Assembly (NCBI RefSeq): GCF_050176255.1
Contig: NZ_JBFXIE010000056.1
Length of the DNA: 14,252 nt
Strand: one strand, 5' to 3'
DNA from: JBFXIE01 sp050176255
GTDB taxonomy: Bacteria; Pseudomonadota; Gammaproteobacteria; Burkholderiales; Burkholderiaceae_C
Both the position numbers and the translations under genes were made by a program. A model generated the notes under the pieces. That model searched no databases. It was not told where the DNA came from and saw only the letters and a program-made list of their open reading frames with translations. Within the stretch, counting starts at the first letter, position 1. Every line of letters begins with the position of its first letter. This document shows, piece after piece, positions 7,021 through 14,058 of this stretch.

Positions 7021-8580
7021 ATGAGCACGACCATCCGGTACAACGACCTCGTGGAGTCCGTGGCTGCCGCGCTGCAGTACATCTCCTACTACCACCCTGC
7101 CGACTACATCCAGCACCTGGCCCGCGCCTACGAGCGCGAGCAGAGCCCCGCGGCCAAGGATGCGATGGCGCAGATCCTCACCAACAGCAAGATGAGCGCC
7201 ACGGGCCACCGCCCGATCTGCCAGGACACCGGCATCGTCAACGTCTTCCTGAAGATCGGCATGGGCGTGCGCTTTGAGGGCTTTGCCGCCGACCAGAGCC
7301 TGGAAGACGCCATCAACGAAGGCGTGCGCCGTGGCTACAACCACCCCGACAACACGCTGCGCGCGTCGGTCGTGGCCGACCCCCAGTTCGCCCGCAAGAA
7401 CACCAGGGACAACACGCCCGCCGTCATCAGCGTGCAGATCGTGCCCGGCGACAAGCTGGACGTGACCGTGGCCGCCAAGGGCGGCGGCAGCGAGAACAAG
7501 TCCAAGATGGTCATGATGAACCCCAGCGACAGCCTGGTGGACTGGGTGCTGAAAACCGTGCCCACCATGGGCGCCGGCTGGTGCCCGCCGGGCATGCTGG
7601 GCATCGGCATTGGCGGCACGGCAGAAAAGGCCGTGCTGCTGGCCAAGGAAAGCCTGATGGAAGACCTGGACATGTACGAGCTGCTGGCCAAGAGCCAGCG
7701 CGGCGAGAAGCTCGACCAGGTCGAGGAGCTGCGCCTGGAGCTGTACGAAAAGGTCAACGCCCTGGGCATCGGCGCGCAGGGCCTGGGCGGCCTGGCCACT
7801 GTGCTCGACGTGAAGATCAAGATGTACCCCACGCACGCAGCCAGCAAGCCCGTGGCCATGATCCCCAACTGCGCGGCCACGCGCCACGCGCACTTTGTGA
7901 TGGACGGCTCGGGCCCCGTGTACCTGGAAGCGCCTTCGCTGGACCTGTGGCCCAAGATCGACTGGGCGCCGGACTACAACAAGTCCAAAAAGGTGGACTT
8001 GAACACCCTGACCCGCGAAGAGGTCGCCAGCTGGAAGCCCGGACAGACGCTGCTGCTCAACGGCAAGATGCTCACCGGCCGCGACGCCGCGCACAAGCGC
8101 ATCCAGGACATGCTGGCCAAGGGCGAGAAGCTGCCCGTGGACTTCACCAACCGCGTGATCTACTACGTGGGCCCCGTGGACCCGGTGAAGGACGAGGCCG
8201 TGGGCCCCGCAGGTCCCACCACCGCCACGCGCATGGACAAGTTCACCGACATGATGCTGGAGCAGACCGGCCTGATCGCCATGATCGGCAAGGCCGAGCG
8301 CGGCCCGGTCGCCATCGAAAGCATCAAGAACCACCAAAGCGCCTACCTGATGGCCGTGGGCGGCGCCGCCTACCTGGTCAGCAAGGCCATCAAGAATGCC
8401 AAGGTGGTGGGCTTTGAAGACCTGGGCATGGAAGCCATCTACGAGTTCGACGTGGTGGACATGCCCGTCACCGTGGCCGTCGATGCGGGCGGCACCAGCG
8501 CCCACATCACCGGCCCGGCCGAGTGGCAAAAGAAGATCGCCGCTGGCGAATACAAGGTCGTGCCCATGGTGGCCGCCTGA
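7021..8580 (+). CDS. fumA: Fumarate hydratase, class I (4Fe-4S)
   Basis: This is the iron-sulfur, oxygen-sensitive fumarase for the fumarate/malate step of the TCA cycle. Its 519 residues form the fused single-chain version: the alpha part covers about 1-300, with the beta part after about 325. Three cysteines in conserved settings are the expected 4Fe-4S ligands: Cys67 (RPICQDTGI), Cys178 (GAGWCPPG) and Cys274 (IPNCAATRH). The beta part carries GPAGPTTATRMDKF at 405-418, typical of the active site. The start MSTTIRYNDLVESVA fits the family; the frame extends 58 codons upstream, but those residues look like translated promoter DNA. No Shine-Dalgarno site precedes the ATG. A perfect terminator follows the stop. 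The fumA/fumB naming is by family, not orthology. Confidence 0.94.
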   Translation: MSTTIRYNDLVESVAAALQYISYYHPADYIQHLARAYEREQSPAAKDAMAQILTNSKMSATGHRPICQDTGIVNVFLKIGMGVRFEGFAADQSLEDAINEGVRRGYNHPDNTLRASVVADPQFARKNTRDNTPAVISVQIVPGDKLDVTVAAKGGGSENKSKMVMMNPSDSLVDWVLKTVPTMGAGWCPPGMLGIGIGGTAEKAVLLAKESLMEDLDMYELLAKSQRGEKLDQVEELRLELYEKVNALGIGAQGLGGLATVLDVKIKMYPTHAASKPVAMIPNCAATRHAHFVMDGSGPVYLEAPSLDLWPKIDWAPDYNKSKKVDLNTLTREEVASWKPGQTLLLNGKMLTGRDAAHKRIQDMLAKGEKLPVDFTNRVIYYVGPVDPVKDEAVGPAGPTTATRMDKFTDMMLEQTGLIAMIGKAERGPVAIESIKNHQSAYLMAVGGAAYLVSKAIKNAKVVGFEDLGMEAIYEFDVVDMPVTVAVDAGGTSAHITGPAEWQKKIAAGEYKVVPMVAA

Positions 8581-8606
8581 GGCGTGCCCCCATGCGCTGA
8601 CCCGTG

Positions 8607-8639
8607 ACAAAAACCGCCCCCGGGGCGGTTTTTGTTTTT
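8607..8639 (+). terminator. Intrinsic terminator after fumA
   Basis: ACAAAAACCGCCCC (8607-8620) and GGGGCGGTTTTTGT (8622-8635) are perfect 14-nt complements around a single C, followed by more T residues to 8639. In practice the loop is a few bases of the C/G core. The A-tract on the left and T-tract on the right would let it work in either direction. It lies 26 nt after the fumA stop codon. Confidence 0.93.
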
Positions 8640-8732
8640 CTGCCCCATCGGCAGCACCGGTGGGACAGCACGGGGAACCACGCCGCCCCCCAACAATCCC
8701 ATGACCACCTCTTCACCCCAACCAGGAACACC

Positions 8733-9782
8733 ATGACCGCAGAAGAAATCCGCGCCACCTTGACCCTGTGCCTGATGGCTTCTTACGCCGACGGCGAGAA
8801 GCACGACCGCGAACGCGAGCAAATCCGCCAGGTGGCGCAAGGCCTGGCGGGCGACGAGCAGGTCAACCTGCCCGGCCTGTATCAGGACGTGCTGCTGCGC
8901 CGCGTACAGCTGCCCGAGGTACTGGGCCGGCTGACCACGCCAGAGTCGCGCCAGCTGGCGTACGAGATGGCCGTGTGCGTGTGCGAGGCAGACGGTCACA
9001 CCAGCGCCAAGGAAAACGACTTCCTGGCCCAGGTGCGCCAGGCCTGGGGCATGGCCGGCACGCAAGCCCCGACCGGCTTTGACGCCCAGGCCCAGGCCGT
9101 GGTCGAGGCGCCCTTGCAGGCACCGCTGGCCGAGCCCGCGCCCCTGCCTGCCGCACCGGCTGCAGCGACTGGCGCAGCAGCCGCGGTCACCGCGTTGCCT
9201 GCGCCCCACCCCGCCGCCGTAGATGCACTGCCCGCCACCGCCGCGCAGCGCCGCCCGGGCAGCCTGGCGCCCGCAGAGATGGACCGCAAGATTCTGCAAG
9301 CGTCGATCATGAACGGCGCCATCGAGCTGCTGCCCGAGAACCTGTCCACCCTGGCCATCATCCCGCTGCAGATGCGGCTGGTCTATCAGATCGGCCAAAG
9401 CTACGGCTACGAGCTGGACCGCGGCCACATCAAGGACTTGCTGGCCACGCTGGGCGTGGGCCTGACCTCGCAGTATCTGGAGCAGGCCGGCCGCAAGCTG
9501 CTCAGCGGCCTGCTGGGCAAGGCCGGCAAGGGCCTGCTGGGCGGCCTGGGGCGCCAGGCCGTGAGTAGCGGCATGAGCTTTGCCGCCACCTACGCGCTGG
9601 GGCATGTGGCCAATCAGTACTACGCGGGCGGGCGCCAGCTGTCCACCGACATGCTCAAGGACGCCTACCAGCACGTCATGCAGGACGGCCGGCAACTGCA
9701 GGCGCGCTATCTGCCGCAGATGCAGGAAACCGCGCGCCAGCTGGACACGGCAAAAATCCTGTCGATGGTGCGCGGCGGCTGA
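8733..9782 (+). CDS. TerB-like / DUF697-like two-domain protein
   Basis: The function is unknown. The 349-residue protein has two recognisable parts. Residues about 5-107 look like a TerB/TerB-like (tellurite-resistance associated) helical domain, with the paired acidic motifs YADGEKHDRERE (18-29) and CEADGHTSAKENDF (84-97) that bind metal in TerB. A Pro/Ala-rich linker spans about 108-175. Residues about 178-290 resemble the DUF697 family: NGAIELLP, then LAIIPLQMRLVYQIGQSYGYEL (208-229), then a Gly/Leu-rich amphipathic or membrane-associating stretch (248-290). The tail is charged and helical. AGGAA a few nt before the ATG at 8733 supports the start; an upstream in-frame extension would run through the fumA terminator. 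It appears monocistronic. The domain calls are by eye, moderate for TerB and a little weaker for DUF697. Confidence 0.75.
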   Translation: MTAEEIRATLTLCLMASYADGEKHDREREQIRQVAQGLAGDEQVNLPGLYQDVLLRRVQLPEVLGRLTTPESRQLAYEMAVCVCEADGHTSAKENDFLAQVRQAWGMAGTQAPTGFDAQAQAVVEAPLQAPLAEPAPLPAAPAAATGAAAAVTALPAPHPAAVDALPATAAQRRPGSLAPAEMDRKILQASIMNGAIELLPENLSTLAIIPLQMRLVYQIGQSYGYELDRGHIKDLLATLGVGLTSQYLEQAGRKLLSGLLGKAGKGLLGGLGRQAVSSGMSFAATYALGHVANQYYAGGRQLSTDMLKDAYQHVMQDGRQLQARYLPQMQETARQLDTAKILSMVRGG

Positions 9783-9799
9783 TGCAAGATCGCTGACTT

Positions 9800-9853
9800 G
9801 CTACTAATACAGTAGCTGTCAGCGCTTGCCAAATAAGCGCTAGAGCCCTATTT
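9800..9853 (+). repeat. Interspersed intergenic repeat, copy 2
   Basis: This contains two perfect hairpins: GCTACT-AATAC-AGTAGC (9800-9816) and AGCGCTT-GCCAAAT-AAGCGCT (9821-9841), followed by AGAGCCCTATTTGC. Block order and sequence match the element at 4399-4455 read on the minus strand. It fills the gap between the TerB-like gene and the convergent eamA-like gene and could act as a bidirectional stop, although neither hairpin has a proper T-tract. Confidence 0.7.
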
Positions 9854-9855
9854 GC

Positions 9856-10767
9856 CTATATACGGCGGCCACGCCGCGCCCACAGCCCGCCAAACTGGTT
9901 GACCATCATGCCCAGCAGCACGCCCAGCGTGCCCAGCCACTGCCAGACCGAGGGGCGCTCGCCCAGCAGCAGCATGGCCGACACCAGCCCCACCACAGGC
10001 ACCAGCAGCGACAGCGGCGCCACCGTGCTGGCGGCGTAGCGCTGGAGCAATCGCGTCCACAGGCCGTAGCCCAGCAAGGTGGACAGCAGCGCCAGATAGG
10101 CCACCACGCCCAGTTCGCGCCAGCCCAGGCCGCGCAGTTGCTGCGCCATGGTGTCCGCGCCGTCCACCCACCACGACAGCAGCAACAGCGGCACGATGGG
10201 AAACAGGCTGGTCCACACGATGAAGGACACGGGCTCGTAAGGCCCCTGGCGCGCGGCCACGCGCGTGAGCAGGTTGGATGTGGACCACATGGCCGCCGCG
10301 CTCACCGTGAGCACGAAGCCCGCCAGCGTCATGCCCGAGGCTCCGTCGCCATGCGCCGCGCCAATCAGCACCAGCCCTCCGATGGCGATGCACAGGCCCA
10401 GCCACTGCCAGCGGTGAGGCACCTCGCCCAGAAAGGCCGCGGCCAGCAGCATGGTGATGAAAGCCTGCGTCTGCAGCACCACCGATGCCATGCCGGCAGG
10501 CATGCCCAGCTGCATGCCGGTGAACAGCAGACCGAACTGCCCTACGCCCTGCGCCAGCCCGTAGCCCGCCATCACGCCCCACGACAAATGCCGCGGCGGG
10601 CGCACGAAGAGCACAAACGGCAGCGACGCCGCCATGAAGCGCAGCGCGCACAGCAGCAGCGGGGACACCGTGGCCAGTCCCCACTTCATGACCACGAAGT
10701 TCAGTCCCCAGACCAAAACGACCACCAGCGCCTTGGCCCAGTCGGCGCGCGACAGCGCGGCGCTCAT
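9856..10767 (-). CDS. eamA: DMT-superfamily exporter, EamA-like
   Basis: This inner-membrane drug/metabolite transporter has 303 residues and about ten hydrophobic segments, built from two EamA repeats (about 10-140 and 150-290). It resembles E. coli EamA (YdeD, exporter of O-acetylserine and cysteine) in several blocks: VVWGLNFVVMKWGL (18-31), MPAGMASVVLQTQAF (88-102) and APLSLLVPVVGL (251-262). Substrates in this superfamily are hard to predict, so cysteine/metabolite export is an inference. It starts 25 nt after the pmbA stop codon on the same strand and may be co-transcribed with it. The ribosome binding site is weak (GGGG about 8 nt upstream). Confidence 0.85.
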   Translation of the reverse strand: MSAALSRADWAKALVVVLVWGLNFVVMKWGLATVSPLLLCALRFMAASLPFVLFVRPPRHLSWGVMAGYGLAQGVGQFGLLFTGMQLGMPAGMASVVLQTQAFITMLLAAAFLGEVPHRWQWLGLCIAIGGLVLIGAAHGDGASGMTLAGFVLTVSAAAMWSTSNLLTRVAARQGPYEPVSFIVWTSLFPIVPLLLLSWWVDGADTMAQQLRGLGWRELGVVAYLALLSTLLGYGLWTRLLQRYAASTVAPLSLLVPVVGLVSAMLLLGERPSVWQWLGTLGVLLGMMVNQFGGLWARRGRRI

Positions 10768-10792
10768 GCGCCGGCCCCGGGCATGGCGCGGC

Positions 10793-12226
10793 TCAACTGC
10801 CCGCCACTTTCATACGGTTGATGAGGATGGAGCCCACCGTCTTGGCGCCGTAGTTGTAGGCGTCGGCGCCCACGGCCTCGATGCCGCGCAGCATGTCCCT
10901 GAGGTTGCCGGCGATGGTGATCTCATGCACCGGATAGGCGATCCGGCCGTTTTCCACCCAGAAGCCGCTGGCGCCGCGCGAGTAGTCGCCCGTCACGTAG
11001 TTCACGCCCTGGCCCATCAGCTCGATCACGAACAGGCCCGTGCCCAGTTTGCGCAGCATGGCGTCCAGGTCGTCGCCCGGCTGCGTCAGGCGCGACGACA
11101 GCACCAGGTTGTGCGAGCCGCCGGCGTTGCCGGTGGTCTTCATGCCCAGCTTGCGCGCCGAGTAGGAGCTGAGAAAGTAGCCTTGCACGCGCCCTGCATC
11201 CACCACCTGGCGCGGCGCCACGCGCACGCCCTCATCGTCGAACGGCGAGCTGCCCTTGCCGCCCAGGATGAAGGGGTCTTCGGTCACATCGACATGGTCG
11301 GCAAACACCTGCTTGCCCAGCGAATCGACCAGAAAGCTGCTCTTGCGGTACAGCGCGCCGCCGCTCACGGCCTGCACGAAGCCGCCCAGCAGGCCGGCGG
11401 CCACGGGCGACTCGAACAGCACCGGGCATTCGGTAGTGGGGATCTTGCGGCTGCCCAGGCGACTGAGGGCGCGCTGGGCGGCGTAGCGGCCCACGGCCTC
11501 GGGGGCGGCCAGCTCGCGCGCATCGCGCATGGAGCTGTACCAGGCGTCGCGCTGCATCTCGGCGTTGCGCCCGGGCAGCGAGGCGATCGGCGCCACCGAC
11601 AGGCTATGGCGCGAGCTGGCATAGCCGCCGCGAAAGCCGCGCGTATGGGCGCTGAAGAAATGGCTTTGCTGGGCCGACACGCCCGCGCCCTCGCTGTTGG
11701 TGATGCGCTTGTGGGTCTTGAACGCGGCGGCCTCGCACTCCAGCGCCAGGCGGGCGGCCTCCTCGCTGGTGATGGCCCAGGGGTGGAACAGCTGCAGGTC
11801 GCGGTGCGTTTCCTGCGGCGCGATGTCGGCCGCGTCGGGCAGGCCGGCCACCGGGTCTTCGGCGGTAAAGCGGGCGATGTCGTAGGCCGCCTGCACCGTG
11901 CGCTCCACGGCCGCCAGCGAAAAATCGGACGTGCTGGCATTGCCGCGGCGGTGGCCCAGGTACACCGTCACGCCCAGCGACTTGTCGCGGTTGCGCTCCA
12001 CGGTCTCCAGCTCGCCCTTGCGCACGTTGACCGACAGGCCGCAGCCTTCGGAGGCATCGGCCCCCGCGTCGGTGGCGCCCAGCTTCTTGGCGTGCTGCAG
12101 GGCGTGGTCCACCAGTCCTTCAAAAAAGTCGCGGGAATAGCTAAAGCCGCTGTCGGGCTGATTCTGGGACGGGGTGCGGCTGGGGGCGGGTGCGGCGCTC
12201 TGGGCGCGGGAGCTGGGTTTTTTCAT
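10793..12226 (-). CDS. pmbA: Metalloprotease-associated protein PmbA/TldE
   Basis: This is the partner subunit of the TldD-TldE(PmbA) protease, which in E. coli matures microcin B17 and helps degrade the CcdA antitoxin. It has 477 residues from the ATG ending at 12226, against about 450 in E. coli; the surplus is an N-terminal Ser/Ala/Pro/Gln-rich stretch (1-25). Family landmarks include VRKGELETVERNRDKSLGV (68-86), GGSHNLVLSSR (379-389) and GDYSRGASGFWVENGRIAYP (423-442) followed by VHEITIAGNL. The zinc motif HExxxH of TldD is absent, as expected for TldE. tldD is not in this window. No Shine-Dalgarno precedes the ATG. An upstream ATG at 12277 would add 17 residues that overlap the divergent promoter region and is less likely. 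The gene is divergent from darP. Confidence 0.93.
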   Translation of the reverse strand: MKKPSSRAQSAAPAPSRTPSQNQPDSGFSYSRDFFEGLVDHALQHAKKLGATDAGADASEGCGLSVNVRKGELETVERNRDKSLGVTVYLGHRRGNASTSDFSLAAVERTVQAAYDIARFTAEDPVAGLPDAADIAPQETHRDLQLFHPWAITSEEAARLALECEAAAFKTHKRITNSEGAGVSAQQSHFFSAHTRGFRGGYASSRHSLSVAPIASLPGRNAEMQRDAWYSSMRDARELAAPEAVGRYAAQRALSRLGSRKIPTTECPVLFESPVAAGLLGGFVQAVSGGALYRKSSFLVDSLGKQVFADHVDVTEDPFILGGKGSSPFDDEGVRVAPRQVVDAGRVQGYFLSSYSARKLGMKTTGNAGGSHNLVLSSRLTQPGDDLDAMLRKLGTGLFVIELMGQGVNYVTGDYSRGASGFWVENGRIAYPVHEITIAGNLRDMLRGIEAVGADAYNYGAKTVGSILINRMKVAGS

Positions 12227-12324
12227 GGCGGCGGCTATGATACTTGCCCCCCTGCGCCACGGCGCGGCGCCCGTCATCCGCCGCCACGCGGCCCGGGGTC
12301 AGCCTCTCCCGACCCTGCCCCACC
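12227..12324. promoter_or_regulatory. Divergent pmbA/darP promoter region
   Basis: This 98-bp gap separates two divergent start codons and must hold both promoters. TATGAT at 12236-12241 is a possible -10 for darP, and its complement ATCATA region (TATCAT on the minus strand, 12238-12243) a possible -10 for pmbA. No clear -35 was found on either strand. Neither gene has a Shine-Dalgarno match at its start. Confidence 0.35.
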
Positions 12325-13023
12325 ATGTCACGCAAACCCAAAAAAGGCTATTTTGTGAAGGGCCATTTCGTTGCCGAAGGCAGCGAGCTGGACTTGCAAC
12401 TCAAGGCCGAACTCAAAGGCACCGCTGGCGCCACCAAGACCGACCTCAAGCGCGAGATGGATGCGCTGCAGGACCTGGGCACCGAGCTGCTCACCCTGCG
12501 CAGCGACCTGTTCGCGCGGCTGCAACTGCCCGAAAAGCTGCAGGACGCGCTGGCCGAGGCCAAACGCATCACCAACTTCGAGGGCAAGCGCCGACAGATG
12601 CAGTTTGTCGGCAAGCTGATGCGCAAGCTGGAAGACGACACCGTCGCCGCCATCCACGCCGCGCTGGACGAGCAGCGCAACGGCTCGGCCGCCGAGAAGC
12701 TGGTGCTGCACCAGTCCGAGCACTGGCGCGACCGCCTGATCGCCGACGACGATGCGCTGGCCGCCTGGCTGGAGCAGTTCCCGCGCACGGACACGCAGCA
12801 AATCCGCGCCCTGATCCGCCAGGCGCGCAAAGACGCACCACCCGCCCACGACGCCCAGGTGGCCGAGTCGCAAGGCCTGGCACCGCGCAAGAGCCGCGCC
12901 TACCGCGAGCTGTTCCAGCTGGTGCGCGAACACCTGGCGCCCCAAGAGCGTGCAGCATCCCACCCTGCATCCGCACCCGACACCGATGACCCGGAGGACG
13001 GCCATGCCCCACAGCACCCCTGA
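12325..13023 (+). CDS. darP: Ribosome biogenesis factor DarP (YjgA)
   Basis: DarP is a small basic, highly helical cytoplasmic protein that associates with pre-50S ribosomes and aids late large-subunit assembly in E. coli. This copy has 232 residues, longer than the roughly 180 of E. coli; the extra part is a C-terminal tail (about 208-232) rich in Ala, His, Asp and Pro. The opening MSRKPKKGYFVKGHFVAEGS and the conserved block ITNFEGKRRQMQFVGKLMRKL (82-102, one helical unit) are typical of beta-proteobacterial members. The ATG at 12325 matches the family start; an upstream ATG at 12244 would only translate promoter DNA. The divergent pmbA neighbour is the usual context. Its last 20 nt overlap mogA. 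Confidence 0.92.
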   Translation: MSRKPKKGYFVKGHFVAEGSELDLQLKAELKGTAGATKTDLKREMDALQDLGTELLTLRSDLFARLQLPEKLQDALAEAKRITNFEGKRRQMQFVGKLMRKLEDDTVAAIHAALDEQRNGSAAEKLVLHQSEHWRDRLIADDDALAAWLEQFPRTDTQQIRALIRQARKDAPPAHDAQVAESQGLAPRKSRAYRELFQLVREHLAPQERAASHPASAPDTDDPEDGHAPQHP

Positions 13024-13606
13024 CTACGAGCCGGTCAAGATCGGCATCGTCTCCATCAGCGACCGCGCCAGCAGCGGCACCTATGAGGACAAGGGCCTAC
13101 CGGCCCTGCACGACTGGCTCAAGCGTGCGCTGCACAACCCGATTGCGTTCGAGCCGCGCCTGATCCCCGACGAGAAAGAGCGCATCAGCGCCACGCTGAT
13201 CGCGCTGGTCGATGCCGGCTGCAGCCTGGTGCTGACCACCGGCGGCACTGGCCCCGCGCTGCGCGACGTCACGCCCGAGGCCACGCTGGCCGTGGCCGAC
13301 AAGGAGATGCCGGGCTTTGGTGAGCAGATGCGCCAGATCTCGCTGCGGTTCGTGCCCACGGCCATCCTGTCGCGCCAGGTGGCGGTGATCCGCGGCCAGT
13401 GCCTCATCATCAACCTGCCGGGCCAGCCCAAGGCGATTGCCGAAACGCTGGAAGGCCTGAAGGACGAGGGCGGCGCGCAGTTGGTGCCCGGCATCTTCGC
13501 GGCAGTGCCTTATTGCATCGACCTGATCGGCGGCCCCTACCTGGAGACCCGCCCTGAGGTCTGCAAGGCCTTCCGACCCAAGACTGCCGTGCGCCCGGCG
13601 CGCTGA
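13004..13606 (+). CDS. mogA: Molybdopterin adenylyltransferase MogA
   Basis: This cytoplasmic enzyme adenylylates molybdopterin before molybdate insertion in molybdenum-cofactor synthesis. It has 200 residues, near the 195 of E. coli MogA. Family motifs are clear: SDRASSGTYEDKG (19-31), the nucleotide/pterin loop TTGGTGP (78-84) followed by RDVTPEAT (87-94, with Asp88 as the counterpart of the catalytically important Asp82), EMPGFGEQMR (101-110) and NLPGQP (137-142). GGAGGA at 12993-12998, inside the end of darP, fixes the ATG at 13004. An in-frame ATG further upstream is ruled out by this binding site and by family length. The overlap with darP indicates co-transcription and perhaps translational coupling. 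Confidence 0.94.
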   Translation: MPHSTPDYEPVKIGIVSISDRASSGTYEDKGLPALHDWLKRALHNPIAFEPRLIPDEKERISATLIALVDAGCSLVLTTGGTGPALRDVTPEATLAVADKEMPGFGEQMRQISLRFVPTAILSRQVAVIRGQCLIINLPGQPKAIAETLEGLKDEGGAQLVPGIFAAVPYCIDLIGGPYLETRPEVCKAFRPKTAVRPAR

Positions 13607-13634
13607 ACGCGCCCTCCCCCGGCTTCGGCACACC

Positions 13635-14027
13635 ATGCCGTGCAGCCCCCCTGCATCACCCGACACTGCGCCGCTGCCGGCGCATGCCGCCACCCGGTCT
13701 GCCCGCTGGGGCGGCACGCTGGCGGCTGGCCTGGCCATTGCCGGCATGCTGGTGCCCGAGGCCGTGGTGCTGAGCGTGGAGTCCAGCGACTACCTGGACG
13801 TGACTGCCCTGGAAGCCCTGCAGGAGCTGCACGCCCATCTGGCACGCCGCGGCCTCGCGCTGCTGTTGGCGCGCATCAAAGACCCGCCGCGCGCTGCGCT
13901 GGAGCGCGTCGGCCTGACGCAGATTCCGCTGTACTGGAGCGTGGACGACGCAGTCCGCGCTGCCACGGCGCCCACATACCCCACGGAAACCTTCAACATT
14001 GGCAAGACCAGCCCGGGACAGGCTTAA
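13635..14027 (+). pseudogene. Internally deleted SulP transporter remnant (TM1 start fused to partial STAS)
   Basis: The 130-residue open frame reads as two pieces of a SulP-family anion transporter joined in frame. Residues about 25-43 (RWGGTLAAGLAIAGMLVPEA) match the first membrane segment of SulP proteins, which normally continues into an AYA-type motif. At residue 44 the sequence jumps to VVLSVESSDYLDVTALEALQ, the middle of a C-terminal STAS domain, and continues through LHAHLARRGLALLLARIKDP to about residue 110. A complete family member has roughly 500-570 residues, so about 400 or more are missing, including nearly all membrane segments and the first STAS strands. No Shine-Dalgarno precedes the ATG, 28 nt after mogA. 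It cannot transport anions. A short expressed STAS-like protein is possible but less likely. Confidence 0.7.
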
Positions 14028-14046
14028 GGTGGCATCTTCCACACCC

Positions 14047-14052
14047 AAGGAG
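14047..14052 (+). promoter_or_regulatory. Ribosome binding site of the alcohol dehydrogenase gene
   Basis: AAGGAG lies 6 nt before the ATG at 14059 and decides between this start and the in-frame ATG codons at 14068 and 14071, which are too far away. Confidence 0.65.
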
Positions 14053-14058
14053 CCGCCC

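Noticed and set aside
6819..7082. N-terminal extension of fumC to upstream start codons.
   Set aside because: The extra residues are not fumarase-like and would overlap fumA. The ATG at 6818 has a suitable GAGG site and gives family length.
7009..8610. A 533-codon minus-strand frame opposite fumA.
   Set aside because: It is composed of His/Gly/Val/Leu-rich filler mirroring fumA codons, and it runs through the fumA terminator. It is a shadow of the real gene.
8733..9782. Calling the TerB-like protein a tellurite-resistance determinant.
   Set aside because: Only one TerB-like domain is present, with no terC, terD or terE neighbours. Domain resemblance alone does not support a resistance phenotype.
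10634..12358. A 574-codon plus-strand frame opposite pmbA.
   Set aside because: The His/Ala/Gly/Arg-rich composition and lack of any motif indicate an antisense shadow of pmbA.
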